NCBI RefSeq assembly: GCF_000524475.1
Contig: NZ_BAVQ01000090.1
Location: forward strand, 1 to 61,755
Direction: 5' to 3'
From: Tomitella biformata AHU 1821
Lineage (GTDB): Bacteria > Actinomycetota > Actinomycetes > Mycobacteriales > Mycobacteriaceae
Length of the DNA stretch: 61,755 nucleotides
Shown: positions 43,697 to 52,069 of the stretch, piece after piece
How positions within the stretch are numbered: position 1 is the stretch's first letter
Layout: every line of letters begins with the position of its first letter
Notes under the pieces: generated by a model
The model's input: the letters and a program-made list of their open reading frames with translations, nothing else
Database searches by the model: none
What the model was told of the DNA's origin: nothing
Translations under genes and position numbers: made by a program

Positions 43697-44834
43697 TCTC
43701 ACTCATCCCAACCTCAACAACCCGGACGAGGCCATGCCCGCCGCGGCGCAGGGCGCGGCCGTGCTCGTCGACGACGGCGCGGTCGGCAACGACCCCGCGG
43801 TGATGGCCGCCGCGGGCGGCAAGAGCAGCCGGCGCGATCTGTATCTGCGCGGTGGCATCCTCCTGGCGATCGGCGTGATCGCCCTCGGTTTCGCGCTCGG
43901 CGCGGGCCCCGTCGTGATGGTGCTGCGCCTCGTCGTGGGCCTGATCGGCCTCATGGGCATCTACATGGGCGCCCGGCGGATCGGGCTGGCGAAGTTCGGC
44001 CCGGACTTCGACCTGACATTCGTGATCTCCTGCGTGTGGCTGGCGCTAATCATCGGGGTCGCGATCATCGCGCCGCTGCTGCCGCTGCCCGAGCATGTGG
44101 ACACCACCAAGACACTCGCGGACAAGGGCTATGCCTCGCCGAGCCTGTTCTCGGCGCATCCGCTGGGGACGAACAACTTCGGCCTGGACCTGTTCTCCCG
44201 GTCTATCTACGGCGCCCGCTCCTCCCTGGTGGTGGCGGTCGGCGCGGTGTTGATCGGCATTATCGTGGGCGGGGCGATCGGCATCCTGGCCGGTTACTAC
44301 GGCGGCAAGGTCGACTCGATCATCGGGATCTTGACGAACTCGCTACTCGCGGTGCCGTCGCTGATCCTTCTGATCGCGCTCGCGTCGGTGCTCAAGCCGA
44401 ACCTGCGCAACATCTCGTTCGCCCTGGCCGCGCTGGCAATACCGTCGATGATCCGAATAGCGCGGGCGAACACCTTGACGTTCTCGCAACGCGAGTTCGT
44501 GTTGGCCGCCCGCGCCATGGGCGCGACCCGCTGGCGCGTGATGGTGCGCGAGCTCGCGCCGAACGTCGCGTTGCCGCTGGCCTCGCTGGGCATGGTGATG
44601 ATCTCCGTGCTGATCGTGGCGGAGGCATCCCTGAGCTTCCTGGGCCTGGGCATCCAGCCGCCCATCCCGACGTGGGGCAACATGATCGCCGAGGGCCAGG
44701 GCGGGGTGTTTGAGAAGCATGCGTTCATCGTGCTGGTGCCGGGCATGTTCTTGTTCCTGACGGTGTTCTCGTTCAACATCATCGGCGAGAAGGCGCAGAA
44801 GGCAACCGGCGGCTCACGAGAGGCGAAGCTATGA
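43689..44834 (+). CDS. ABC transporter permease, DppC-like, with N-terminal extension
   Basis: A 381-residue permease, about 80 residues longer than typical DppC. The extension has an Ala/Asp-rich tail (1-50) and two extra hydrophobic helices (~55-95) before the usual first helix (VISCVWLALIIGVAIIAPLLP). The core has HPLGTNNFGLDLFSRSIYGARSSL and the EAA motif FVLAARAMGATRWRVMVRELAPN. ATG 43689 was chosen over the 43623 frame start, which lies well inside dppB. The stop overlaps the ATPase start (ATGA). Confidence 0.92.
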   Translation: MSDLTHPNLNNPDEAMPAAAQGAAVLVDDGAVGNDPAVMAAAGGKSSRRDLYLRGGILLAIGVIALGFALGAGPVVMVLRLVVGLIGLMGIYMGARRIGLAKFGPDFDLTFVISCVWLALIIGVAIIAPLLPLPEHVDTTKTLADKGYASPSLFSAHPLGTNNFGLDLFSRSIYGARSSLVVAVGAVLIGIIVGGAIGILAGYYGGKVDSIIGILTNSLLAVPSLILLIALASVLKPNLRNISFALAALAIPSMIRIARANTLTFSQREFVLAARAMGATRWRVMVRELAPNVALPLASLGMVMISVLIVAEASLSFLGLGIQPPIPTWGNMIAEGQGGVFEKHAFIVLVPGMFLFLTVFSFNIIGEKAQKATGGSREAKL

Positions 44835-45937
44835 GTGCGGAGATGAAGAAATCACAGCCCGCGGGCGCCCCGTTGCTCACGGTGGAGAACGTGTCCACGC
44901 ACTTCCGCACCAAGCGGGGCCAGCTGCGCGCCGTCGACGGTGTCAGCCTGACCCTGGACGCCGGCGAGATGCTGGGCTTGGTCGGCGAGTCCGGCTCCGG
45001 GAAATCGGTGCTCGGGCAGACCATCATGGGCCTGGTCTCCGACGGCGGCGCGACCACGGTGACCGGTGAGATCCGGTTCCAGGGCCGCGACATGCAGGCC
45101 CTCACCCGCAAGGAGCAGCAGGCCCTGTGGGGCAAGGACATCGCGATGGTGTTCCAGGACCCGATGACGGCACTTAACCCGTTCAAGCACATCGGCACCC
45201 ATCTGACGGAGTCGATCCGGGCGCACCTGGGCCTGGACAAGAAGGCCGCGCGCGAGCGGGCGATCGAGCTACTGCGCAAGGTCCGCATCCCCGAGCCCAC
45301 GCGCCGGGTGGACCAGTACCCGCACGAGCTCTCCGGCGGCATGCGGCAGCGCGTGGTTATCGCGATGGCGTTGGCGTGCGATCCGATCCTGACGATCGCC
45401 GACGAGCCGACCACCGCACTCGATGTCACGGTGCAAAAGCAGATCCTGGAGCTGCTCGACTCGCTCCGCAAGGAGATGGGCATGGCCGGCATCCTGGTCA
45501 GCCATGACCTGGGTGTGGTCGCCGGGCAGACAGACCGCGTCGCGGTGATGTACGCGGGCAAGATCGTGGAGACCGCGCCGACCCGGCAGCTCTTCGATGA
45601 TCCGCGGCATCCGTATACGCAGGCGCTGCTCGCGGCGATCCCGCGCATCGAGTCGTCCCCGCACACGGTGCTCGAGGCGATCGAGGGCGGCCTGCCGGAT
45701 ATGACGAAGCCGGCGGTGGGCTGCTCGTTCGCGACGCGCTGCCGGTATGCGCAGGATAAGTGCCTGACGACGGAACCGGCGCTGGTGGCGACCGCGGAGA
45801 CCGCGTCGGCGGCGCATCCGCATCAGGCGGCCTGCCATTTCCCCGTCGGCACGCCGGAGGGTATCGCGGCGCTTAAGGCGAATGAGAAGGCCGGGCGCAC
45901 CGCGACCGGACGCAAGCTGGACTTGGAGACTGTGTAA
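44831..45937 (+). CDS. ABC transporter ATPase, DppD-like
   Basis: A 368-residue nucleotide-binding subunit: Walker A GESGSGKSVLGQT, signature LSGGMRQRV, Walker B ILTIADEPTTALD and the C-terminal oligopeptide/dipeptide transporter domain with a Cys cluster (VGCSFATRCRYAQDKC...ACHF). Such four-Cys C-termini bind an Fe-S cluster in some Dpp ATPases. It shares one base with the next ATPase (TAATG). Confidence 0.96.
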   Translation: MSAEMKKSQPAGAPLLTVENVSTHFRTKRGQLRAVDGVSLTLDAGEMLGLVGESGSGKSVLGQTIMGLVSDGGATTVTGEIRFQGRDMQALTRKEQQALWGKDIAMVFQDPMTALNPFKHIGTHLTESIRAHLGLDKKAARERAIELLRKVRIPEPTRRVDQYPHELSGGMRQRVVIAMALACDPILTIADEPTTALDVTVQKQILELLDSLRKEMGMAGILVSHDLGVVAGQTDRVAVMYAGKIVETAPTRQLFDDPRHPYTQALLAAIPRIESSPHTVLEAIEGGLPDMTKPAVGCSFATRCRYAQDKCLTTEPALVATAETASAAHPHQAACHFPVGTPEGIAALKANEKAGRTATGRKLDLETV

Positions 45938-46923
45938 TGGCTGGCAGCGGCACCGCGCATTTGCGTGTGGAGGACAAGCGGGTCCTCACGGTGGAGAACC
46001 TCGTGGTGGAGTTCCCCGCGGGCAAGCAGACGGTGCACGCCGTCTCCGGCATCAGCTTCGACCTGATCCCCGGCGAGACCCTCGGAATCGTGGGCGAGTC
46101 CGGCTGTGGCAAGTCCACGGCCGGTAGGGCGATCATGCAGCTGCCGCGCCCGACCTCGGGTGAGGTGGTCCTTGACGGGATCGATCTGGGTGGGCTCTCG
46201 GCGGGCAATCTGCGGCAGATCCGCGCGCAGATGCAGATGATCATGCAGGACCCGATCTCGTCGCTGAACCCGCGCCGCAAGGTCAAGCACCTGATCACCG
46301 AGGGTTTGCGGATCTGGGGCGTCAAGGACAGGACGAAGCTGGAGGAGATGGGCCGCGACATGCTCAACTCCGTGGGCCTGGACCCGGACATGGTGTGGGA
46401 GAAGACGCCCGGCGAGTTGTCGGGTGGGCAGTGCCAGCGGGTGTGTATCGCGCGGGCATTGATGCTCAAGCCGAAGCTACTGATCTGCGATGAGCCGGTC
46501 TCGAGCCTGGATGTGTCGGTTCAGGCACAGATCCTCAACCTGCTCGAGGAGACGAAGCGGGAATTCGAGTTCACGATGATCTTCATCGCCCACAACATGG
46601 CGGTGGTCAAGAACATCAGCGACCGGATGATGGTGATGTACCTGGGGAAGGTGTGCGAGGTCGCGCCGACGCCGGATGTGCAGCACACGGCGTTGCATCC
46701 GTACACGCGGCTGTTGTTGGCGTCGATCCCGGACCCGAACCGAGATCGGAACGCGGAGGACGAGGTTGAGGCCATCGAGGGTGATCTGCCCTCGCCGCTG
46801 AATCCGCCGTCGGGATGCCGGTTCCGCACCCGTTGCCCCTTGGCGACGGAACGCTGCGCGGTGGAGGAGCCGTTGTTGCGGGAGGTCGGCACGGACCACT
46901 TCGTGGCCTGCCACAACGTGTAG
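45937..46923 (+). CDS. ABC transporter ATPase, DppF-like
   Basis: A 328-residue partner ATPase: Walker A GESGCGKSTAGRA, Q-loop MQMIMQDPISSLNPR, signature LSGGQCQRV, Walker B LLICDEPVSSLDVS and the C-terminal oligopeptide domain (SGCRFRTRCPLATERC...ACHN). It completes the importer. A long two-stage hairpin starts 15 bp after its stop. Confidence 0.96.
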   Translation: MAGSGTAHLRVEDKRVLTVENLVVEFPAGKQTVHAVSGISFDLIPGETLGIVGESGCGKSTAGRAIMQLPRPTSGEVVLDGIDLGGLSAGNLRQIRAQMQMIMQDPISSLNPRRKVKHLITEGLRIWGVKDRTKLEEMGRDMLNSVGLDPDMVWEKTPGELSGGQCQRVCIARALMLKPKLLICDEPVSSLDVSVQAQILNLLEETKREFEFTMIFIAHNMAVVKNISDRMMVMYLGKVCEVAPTPDVQHTALHPYTRLLLASIPDPNRDRNAEDEVEAIEGDLPSPLNPPSGCRFRTRCPLATERCAVEEPLLREVGTDHFVACHNV

Positions 46924-46938
46924 CCAGAGCTGACTCCC

Positions 46939-47005
46939 GATTCGCGGGCCTGTTGTCACTGTGAGTGTGCGATCGCATTCGCCAGTGGCAAGGGGCCCGC
47001 GAATC
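46939..47005 (+). terminator. Long two-stage inverted repeat after the importer operon
   Basis: Outer arms GATTCGCGGGCC (46939-46950) and GGCCCGCGAATC (46994-47005) are perfect; past a 2-nt internal mismatch, inner arms TTGTCACTG (46953-46961) and CAGTGGCAA (46983-46991) pair with one G-T. The ~21-nt loop itself contains the palindrome TGCGATCGCA. It is probably the operon terminator, insulating phoA. Confidence 0.75.
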
Positions 47006-47040
47006 CCGTTTCCGGAGCCTCCGCGGGGGACTCGCCAACT

Positions 47041-47062
47041 GTTCATCTGACATTCAGCCGAT
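47041..47062 (+). promoter_or_regulatory. PHO-box-like direct repeat upstream of phoA
   Basis: GTTCATCTGAC at 47041-47051 and ATTCAGCCGAT at 47052-47062 are two adjacent 11-bp units resembling the GTTCAyyyrgs direct-repeat units bound by actinobacterial PhoP. The position, about 105 bp before the phosphatase ATG, fits activation under phosphate limitation. Confidence 0.45.
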
Positions 47063-47109
47063 CGCCCTCTCGAAGGGGGTGGCCGGTCAACTAGCTCCGA
47101 GACACTGCC

Positions 47110-47143
47110 ATTGGCCAACAGATTGGCCGACAACACTATTGGC
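47110..47143 (+). repeat. Three direct ATTGGC repeats in the phoA leader
   Basis: ATTGGCC occurs at 47110-47116 and 47122-47128 (12-bp period), with a third ATTGGC at 47138-47143. They lie 25-58 bp before the phoA start codon, where the promoter or 5' leader should be. No family of regulator is recognised. Confidence 0.5.
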
Positions 47144-47167
47144 GGATTCACGTCTCAGGAGCAATCA

Positions 47168-48646
47168 ATGCGCAAGCACAGTCCTGTCCGGCTCATCGGC
47201 GCGGCGATCGCGGCCTCCGCGGTACTGGCCACCGCGGCGTGCAGCTCGGGTTCGGATCAAGGCGCGAACGGCAGCGTCGAACTCGCGAATGAGTCCCGGC
47301 AGGCAGCGGGCGACATCACCGCCAACGGCGGCGCCCGCCGGATCAGCGGCGACCAGACCGACGCCGTCCGCGACGCGATCACCAACAGCAAGGCGAAGAA
47401 CGTCATCCTGCTGATCGGCGACGGCATGGGCGACTCGGAGATCACCGCGGCACGCAACGTGGCGGAGGGGGCTGGGGGCTCCTTCAAGGGCATTGACGCG
47501 CTGCCGCTGACCGGCCAGTACACGACCTACGCGCTCGACAAGAAGACTGGCAAGCCCGACTATGTGCCGGACTCCGCCGCGACCGGCACCGCGTGGGCCA
47601 CCGGCACCAAGAGCTACAACGGCGCCGTCGGGGTGGACGTGCAGGGCAACGCGCAGGCAAACCTGCTCGAGATCGCCAAGGCGAACGGGCTGGCCACCGG
47701 CAACGTGACCACCTCCGAGATCCAGGACGCGACACCGGCCGTGCTGGCTGCGCACGTCTCGCAGCGCAAGTGCTACGGCCCCGAGGTCACCACGGAGAAG
47801 TGCCCGGAGAACGCCCTGGAGCTGGGCGGTGCAGGCTCTATCACCGAGCAGCTGATCGAGACCCGCGCAGACGTGGTCCTCGGCGGCGGCGCCAAGACAT
47901 TCGACGAGCGCGCCAAGGCCGGCGAGCACGAGGGCAAGACGCTGTTCGAGCAGGCCGACGCCCGGGGCTACAGCACCGTTCGCACCTTGGATGAGCTCAA
48001 GGCCGTGACCGCGGCGAACCAGGACGCACCGCTCCTGGGACTGTTCGCCCCCGGCAACATGGAGGTCCGCTGGCAGGGCGAAGTCGCCTCGCAGGGTGGC
48101 ATCGAGGGCCCGGCGCAGACCTGCACCGACAACACCAAGCGCGACCCGGCGACGTCGCCGACGCTGGCGGACATGACAGACAAGGCCATCGAGCTGCTCA
48201 AGAGCAACGACAAGGGCACCGAGAACGGCTTCTTCCTGCAGGTCGAGGGCGCGTCCATCGACAAGCAGAACCACGGCGCGAACCCGTGCGGGCAGATCGG
48301 TGAGACCATCGACCTAGACGAGGCCGTGCAGAAGGCCATGGCGTTCGCCGAGCAGGACGGCGACACCCTCGTCATCGTCACGGCAGACCACGCGCACACC
48401 AGCCAGATCGTCGCGCTCGACACGAAGTCGCCGGCCCTGACCTCGCGGCTGACCACAGCGGACGGCGGCGAGATGGGCATCCTCTACGGCACCGGCGAGA
48501 CGCCCGGCGAGCAGGGCCACACCGGCGCGCAGCTGCGCGTCGCGGCCTACGGACCCTGGGCCGCGAACGTCGTGGGTCTGACTGACCAGACGGACCTGTT
48601 CTTCACCATGTCCGACGCGCTCGGGCTGGATCCCTCCAAGAAGTAG
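47168..48646 (+). CDS. phoA: Alkaline phosphatase, lipoprotein type
   Basis: A 492-residue exported phosphomonoesterase. The signal ends in lipobox ATAAC (Cys25), so it is anchored to the outer face of the membrane. Metal and catalytic motifs are intact: [16 protein letters not shown] (first Asp), [12 protein letters not shown] with the nucleophile Ser, [12 protein letters not shown] and [14 protein letters not shown] precedes ATG 47168; the longer frame from 47111 was rejected. A PHO-box-like repeat upstream and a strong terminator downstream frame it as a single-gene unit. Confidence 0.96.
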   Translation: MRKHSPVRLIGAAIAASAVLATAACSSGSDQGANGSVELANESRQAAGDITANGGARRISGDQTDAVRDAITNSKAKNVILLIGDGMGDSEITAARNVAEGAGGSFKGIDALPLTGQYTTYALDKKTGKPDYVPDSAATGTAWATGTKSYNGAVGVDVQGNAQANLLEIAKANGLATGNVTTSEIQDATPAVLAAHVSQRKCYGPEVTTEKCPENALELGGAGSITEQLIETRADVVLGGGAKTFDERAKAGEHEGKTLFEQADARGYSTVRTLDELKAVTAANQDAPLLGLFAPGNMEVRWQGEVASQGGIEGPAQTCTDNTKRDPATSPTLADMTDKAIELLKSNDKGTENGFFLQVEGASIDKQNHGANPCGQIGETIDLDEAVQKAMAFAEQDGDTLVIVTADHAHTSQIVALDTKSPALTSRLTTADGGEMGILYGTGETPGEQGHTGAQLRVAAYGPWAANVVGLTDQTDLFFTMSDALGLDPSKK

Positions 48647-48663
48647 CCCCCACTGGCTGACGG

Positions 48664-48703
48664 CCTGCCCCCCACCTCGCATATGCGGTGGGGGCAGGTC
48701 TTT
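48664..48703. terminator. Rho-independent-type terminator after phoA
   Basis: CCTGCCCCCCACC (48664-48676) pairs with GGTGGGGGCAGG (48687-48698) with one bulged C; the loop contains GCATATGC. On the plus strand TCTTT follows. It lies between converging phoA and the glyoxalase gene and can serve both. Confidence 0.88.
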
Positions 48704-48715
48704 GCCAATGTGGTC

Positions 48716-49237
48716 TCAGCCCCCGAACTCGGTACGCGCCCACTCTGCGACCCGCGCCGCGCTCTCCTCGTCGCTGAGGTCGTCCACCCGGGTCAGCACC
48801 GACCAGCGGACGCCGAACGGGTCGAGCAGCGAGCAGTACCGGTCGCCGGAGACGAAGGTGGTGGCCGGCTCGCGGACCATCGCGCCGGCGGCGACGGCGC
48901 GGGCCAGGACGGCGTCTACATCGGGGCAGTACAGGCCCATCGAATAGCAGGTTTGGTCGTTCCCGCCGGGTTGGGCGATCAGCCCGTACGCGGGGTTGGG
49001 GTCGCCCAACTGCAGGCGGCCGGTAGCGAACTCGAGCTCCGCGTGCGCGACGATCATCCCGCCGTCGGGGCCGGGCGCGTCGGTGCGGGCGAGGAGCCTC
49101 GCCCCGAAGACGCGGGTGTAGAACTCGATCGCCGCCGCCGCGTCGGGGATGGCGAGGAAGGGCGTCAAGGTGGCGTAGCCGTGGGGGACGCCGTGGGTGG
49201 TGTGTGTCCCGTGTGCTGCTGTCATTGTCGTGTCCAT
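48716..49237 (-). CDS. VOC-family (glyoxalase/bleomycin-resistance fold) protein
   Basis: A 173-residue single-domain VOC protein similar to PhnB-like/DUF1428-type proteins: ATLTPFLAIPDAAAAIEFYTRVFGARLLAR opening, HAELEFATGRLQLGD, and DPFGVRWSVLTRVDDLSDEE near the end. No metal-ligand set is secure. The start may be ATG 49237 or ATG 49225; a TACCGT box 7 nt before 49237 suggests a leaderless mRNA. Divergent from an AraC-type regulator. Confidence 0.88.
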   Translation of the reverse strand: MDTTMTAAHGTHTTHGVPHGYATLTPFLAIPDAAAAIEFYTRVFGARLLARTDAPGPDGGMIVAHAELEFATGRLQLGDPNPAYGLIAQPGGNDQTCYSMGLYCPDVDAVLARAVAAGAMVREPATTFVSGDRYCSLLDPFGVRWSVLTRVDDLSDEESAARVAEWARTEFGG

Positions 49238-49244
49238 GGCCTCC

Positions 49245-49311
49245 ACGGTAGGAGGGCCGGCACCCGGGGTCTTGTAAGAATCCGACACCACCGGCAGGGC
49301 CTCGGTAGCGT
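49245..49311. promoter_or_regulatory. Divergent VOC/AraC promoter region with two candidate leaderless -10 boxes
   Basis: On the minus strand TACCGT (49250-49245) ends 7 nt before the VOC ATG. On the plus strand TAGCGT (49306-49311) ends 6 nt before the AraC GTG. Both fit the TAnnnT-to-start spacing of leaderless genes. Confidence 0.45.
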
Positions 49312-49317
49312 GGACGG

Positions 49318-50133
49318 GTGGCCGTCGAGAGCAGGGGAGAGTTGCGCCCGGACCCCCGGGTGACGATGTCCCGGCTGCCGCTGGGCGAACAGTTCCACGA
49401 CCTGGCCCGCCACATCTGGATCCCGCGCTGGGATCTGCCAGACGGCGAGGCGATCGGGCAGCCCGTCCTCGAGTATCCGGCCGTCAACGTGGCCGTAGAG
49501 CCCGAGCTGGCCGGTGTGTACGGGCCACACCGCGGACTGTCCAGCCGCGTGCTGCGGGGACGGTCCTGGGCGGTGGGGATCCTGATGCGGCCGGCCGCCG
49601 GCACCCTCTTGACCGAGAGCCCGATGGTCGAGGTGGTCGGACGACGGCTGCCCCTGCCCCGTGGTGCGGGCCTGGTCGGGCCGCTGCGGGAGGCGATGCG
49701 AGCGGACGGGCAGACGGCCGATCCCCGAGTCCAGGCCCTGGTGGAGGGCTGGCTCGGACAATTTGTCGTCGACGAGGAGGGCGTGCTGGTCAACGCGGTC
49801 GCCGAGGCGGTCGAGTCCGACCCCGCATTGCTGCGGGTAGCTGATATCGCCGAGCGGTTCGGCCTCACCGAGCGGAGCCTGCAGCGCCTGGTCCAGCGCC
49901 GGATCGGGTTCTCGCCCAAGTGGCTGATCGCCCGCCGCCGCCTCCAGGACGCGGCGCAGGCCCTGCGCGCGGGCGAGCACGTGGCCCTGGCCGACCTCGC
50001 CGCCGACCTCGGCTACACCGACCAGGCGCACTTCAGCCGCGACTTCGCCGCGGTCGTCGGGCTCGCGCCGGGGGCCTACCGCGCGGCGTCTCAGGCGTCG
50101 CGGGATCAGGCCCGAAGGTCCGACCCAGATTGA
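49318..50133 (+). CDS. AraC-family transcriptional regulator
   Basis: A 271-residue regulator: an N-terminal ~150-residue sensor half with cupin-like strands (WIPRWDLPDGEAIGQPVLEYPAVNVAVEPELAGVYGP) and a C-terminal two-HTH AraC domain (LLRVADIAERFGLTERSLQRLVQRRIGFSPKWLIARRRLQDAAQALR and VALADLAADLGYTDQAHFSRDFAAVVGLAPGAYR). GTG 49318 is the only sensible start. It probably regulates the divergent VOC gene. Its 3' end carries the -35 of the metal-transporter promoter. Confidence 0.93.
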   Translation: MAVESRGELRPDPRVTMSRLPLGEQFHDLARHIWIPRWDLPDGEAIGQPVLEYPAVNVAVEPELAGVYGPHRGLSSRVLRGRSWAVGILMRPAAGTLLTESPMVEVVGRRLPLPRGAGLVGPLREAMRADGQTADPRVQALVEGWLGQFVVDEEGVLVNAVAEAVESDPALLRVADIAERFGLTERSLQRLVQRRIGFSPKWLIARRRLQDAAQALRAGEHVALADLAADLGYTDQAHFSRDFAAVVGLAPGAYRAASQASRDQARRSDPD

Positions 50134-50177
50134 GTTCGGGATACTGTTGATCTAAAGTTCGGTTAACCGAACTTTAG
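50130..50177 (+). promoter_or_regulatory. Metal-transporter promoter with a 26-bp perfect palindromic operator
   Basis: TTGAGT (50130-50135) and TAAAGT (50153-50158) with a 17-bp spacer form the promoter. A perfect 26-bp palindrome with half-site CTAAAGTTCGGTT occupies 50152-50177, covering the -10 and the start site. The genes it precedes and its size suggest a DtxR/MntR-class or Zur metalloregulator; the identity is inferred. Confidence 0.8.
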
Positions 50178-50210
50178 CGCCGTGCCGGCGCCCGAATGGA
50201 AGGACCGCCG

Positions 50211-51095
50211 GTGGATTTCCTGGCTGCGCTGCTCGAGTACCGCTATCTGCAGCGGGCGTTGGTCACCGCGGTGGTGGTGGGCGTGCTGTGCGGGGTGGTC
50301 GGCAGCTTCACCCTGCTGCGGGGGCTGGCGCTGATGGGCGACGCGATCTCCCACGCCGTGCTGCCCGGCATCGCCGCCTCGTTCATGCTCGGCGTCAGCG
50401 TCTTCCCCGGCGCGCTCGTCGCGGGCCTGCTCGCCGCGTTCGGCATCGGCTTCGTCAGCCAGAACAGCAGGATCAAGAGCGACGCCGCCATCGGGATCGT
50501 CTTCAGCGCGATGTTCGCGCTGGGCGTCGTGATGGTCTCGCTCTCGCCGAGCAGCACCGACCTGACGAAGATCCTGTTCGGCAACGTCCTGGCGGTGCGG
50601 CCCGCGGACATGTGGCTCACGATCGGGGTGGCCGCGGCGGTGCTGGCGATCATTGTGCTGTTGTTCAAGGAACTGCAGGTCAGCACGTTCGACCCCACGA
50701 TGGCCGCCGCATACGGCCTGCCCGTCAAGCGCCTGCACTACCTGTTGATGGCGATGCTCACGGTGGCGACGGTGACCGCGTTGCAGACCGTCGGCGTGGT
50801 GCTGGTGGTCGCGATGCTCGTGATCCCCGCGGCCACGGCCTATCTGCTCACGGAGCGGCTCGGCCGGATGGTCGTGATCTCCGGCCTTCTTGGCGGCGTC
50901 GCGTCGGTGGCGGGGCTGTACTTCAGCTTCGAGCACAACCTGCCGTCGGGCGCGGTCATCGTCCTGTGTAGCGCGGTGCTGTTCGCCATCGTCTTCCTGG
51001 CCGCGCCGCGGCACGGGTTCGTGGCCAAGTGGACGGCCGGCCGCCGGGCACGGGCCGCCGGCCCCAGTTCCCTCGAACTTCCCCTCCCGCAGTGA
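50211..51095 (+). CDS. Metal ABC transporter permease (MntB/ZnuB family)
   Basis: A 294-residue permease of the ABC-3 (Mn/Zn) family with ~8 helices: ALVTAVVVGVLCGVVGSFTLLRGLALMGDAISHAVLPGIA is the signature N-terminus with the conserved SH(A/S)VLPG block. GTG 50211 is preferred because GGAAGGA is spaced correctly; ATG 50196 overlaps that Shine-Dalgarno. First gene of the operon permease-binding protein-ATPase. The tail after residue ~270 is basic and Pro-rich. Confidence 0.92.
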   Translation: MDFLAALLEYRYLQRALVTAVVVGVLCGVVGSFTLLRGLALMGDAISHAVLPGIAASFMLGVSVFPGALVAGLLAAFGIGFVSQNSRIKSDAAIGIVFSAMFALGVVMVSLSPSSTDLTKILFGNVLAVRPADMWLTIGVAAAVLAIIVLLFKELQVSTFDPTMAAAYGLPVKRLHYLLMAMLTVATVTALQTVGVVLVVAMLVIPAATAYLLTERLGRMVVISGLLGGVASVAGLYFSFEHNLPSGAVIVLCSAVLFAIVFLAAPRHGFVAKWTAGRRARAAGPSSLELPLPQ

Positions 51096-51106
51096 AGGGC
51101 TCACCG

Positions 51107-52069
51107 ATGTCGAGTTGGAAAACCAAGCGCCGCAAGGCGATCGCCGTGGCCATCGCGGCGGCCGCGATGCTCGCGTCGGCGGGCTGCGGGGCGAACGGGG
51201 CCGGCGGCGGCGGTGGCGGCAGGGTCCAGGTGGTCGCGACCTTCTCGATCGTCGCGGACATCGCGGCGGCGGTCGGTGGGGACGCGGTCGACGTGCACAG
51301 CATCGTGCCCCTCGGCACCGACCCTCACGAGTACACGCCGCTGCCGCTGGACATCGCGAAGGCCACCGACGCGGACCTGGTGATCTGGAATGGGCTCAAC
51401 ATGGAGATGGGCGACGGCTGGTTCGCCGCGCTCGTGGACATCGCGGGCAAGAAGGTGGGCTCGGAGCGGGTGGTGGAGGCCAGTGCCGGCGTCGGCCCGA
51501 TGTACCTGACCTCGGCGGACGGAGCCGGGACGGAATCGGACGTCAACCCGCACGCCTTCCTCGACCCGACGGTGGGGATGGTCTACACCGAGAACATCAG
51601 GGACGGGCTGATCGCCGCGGATCCCGGGCGGCGGGCCATCTACACGGCGAATGCCGACGCGTACCTGGCGCAGCTGGCCGAGCTGGATCGCCGCTACACC
51701 GAGGAGCTCGCGCAGATCCCGCAAGCGCGGCGGCTGCTGGTCACCAGCGAGAACGCCTACCAGTACATGGCGGCGCGATACGGGCTGGACACCGGCTATA
51801 TCTGGGCGATCGACACCGATGAGCAGGGCAGCCCCGCGCAGATCAACGCGCTGATCGCGCTGGTCCAGGACCGGCAGCCGCCGGCGCTGTTCGTCGAGTC
51901 CAACGTGGACCGCAGACCGATGCAGACGATCTCCGGGGAGACCGGGACGCCGATCTTCGGCACCCTGTACTCGGACGAACTGGGCAAGTCCGGCGACGGG
52001 GCGGGCCACTACCTCGGCATGCTGGCGCACAACATCACCACCATCCACGCGGGGCTGGCCGGTGTCTAG
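51107..52069 (+). CDS. Metal ABC transporter solute-binding lipoprotein (MntC/ZnuA family)
   Basis: A 320-residue cluster A-I metal-binding lipoprotein. Lipobox SAGC near residue 25 follows a basic, hydrophobic signal. Metal ligands expected in the family are visible: His in GTDPHEYTP, His in DVNPHAFLDP, Glu in LFVESNVD and Asp in LYSDELG; His, His, Glu, Asp favour Mn2+ (MntC/PsaA type) over Zn2+. There is no His-rich loop, again against ZnuA. AAGGG precedes ATG 51107. It overlaps the ATPase start by 8 bp. Confidence 0.92.
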   Translation: MSSWKTKRRKAIAVAIAAAAMLASAGCGANGAGGGGGGRVQVVATFSIVADIAAAVGGDAVDVHSIVPLGTDPHEYTPLPLDIAKATDADLVIWNGLNMEMGDGWFAALVDIAGKKVGSERVVEASAGVGPMYLTSADGAGTESDVNPHAFLDPTVGMVYTENIRDGLIAADPGRRAIYTANADAYLAQLAELDRRYTEELAQIPQARRLLVTSENAYQYMAARYGLDTGYIWAIDTDEQGSPAQINALIALVQDRQPPALFVESNVDRRPMQTISGETGTPIFGTLYSDELGKSGDGAGHYLGMLAHNITTIHAGLAGV

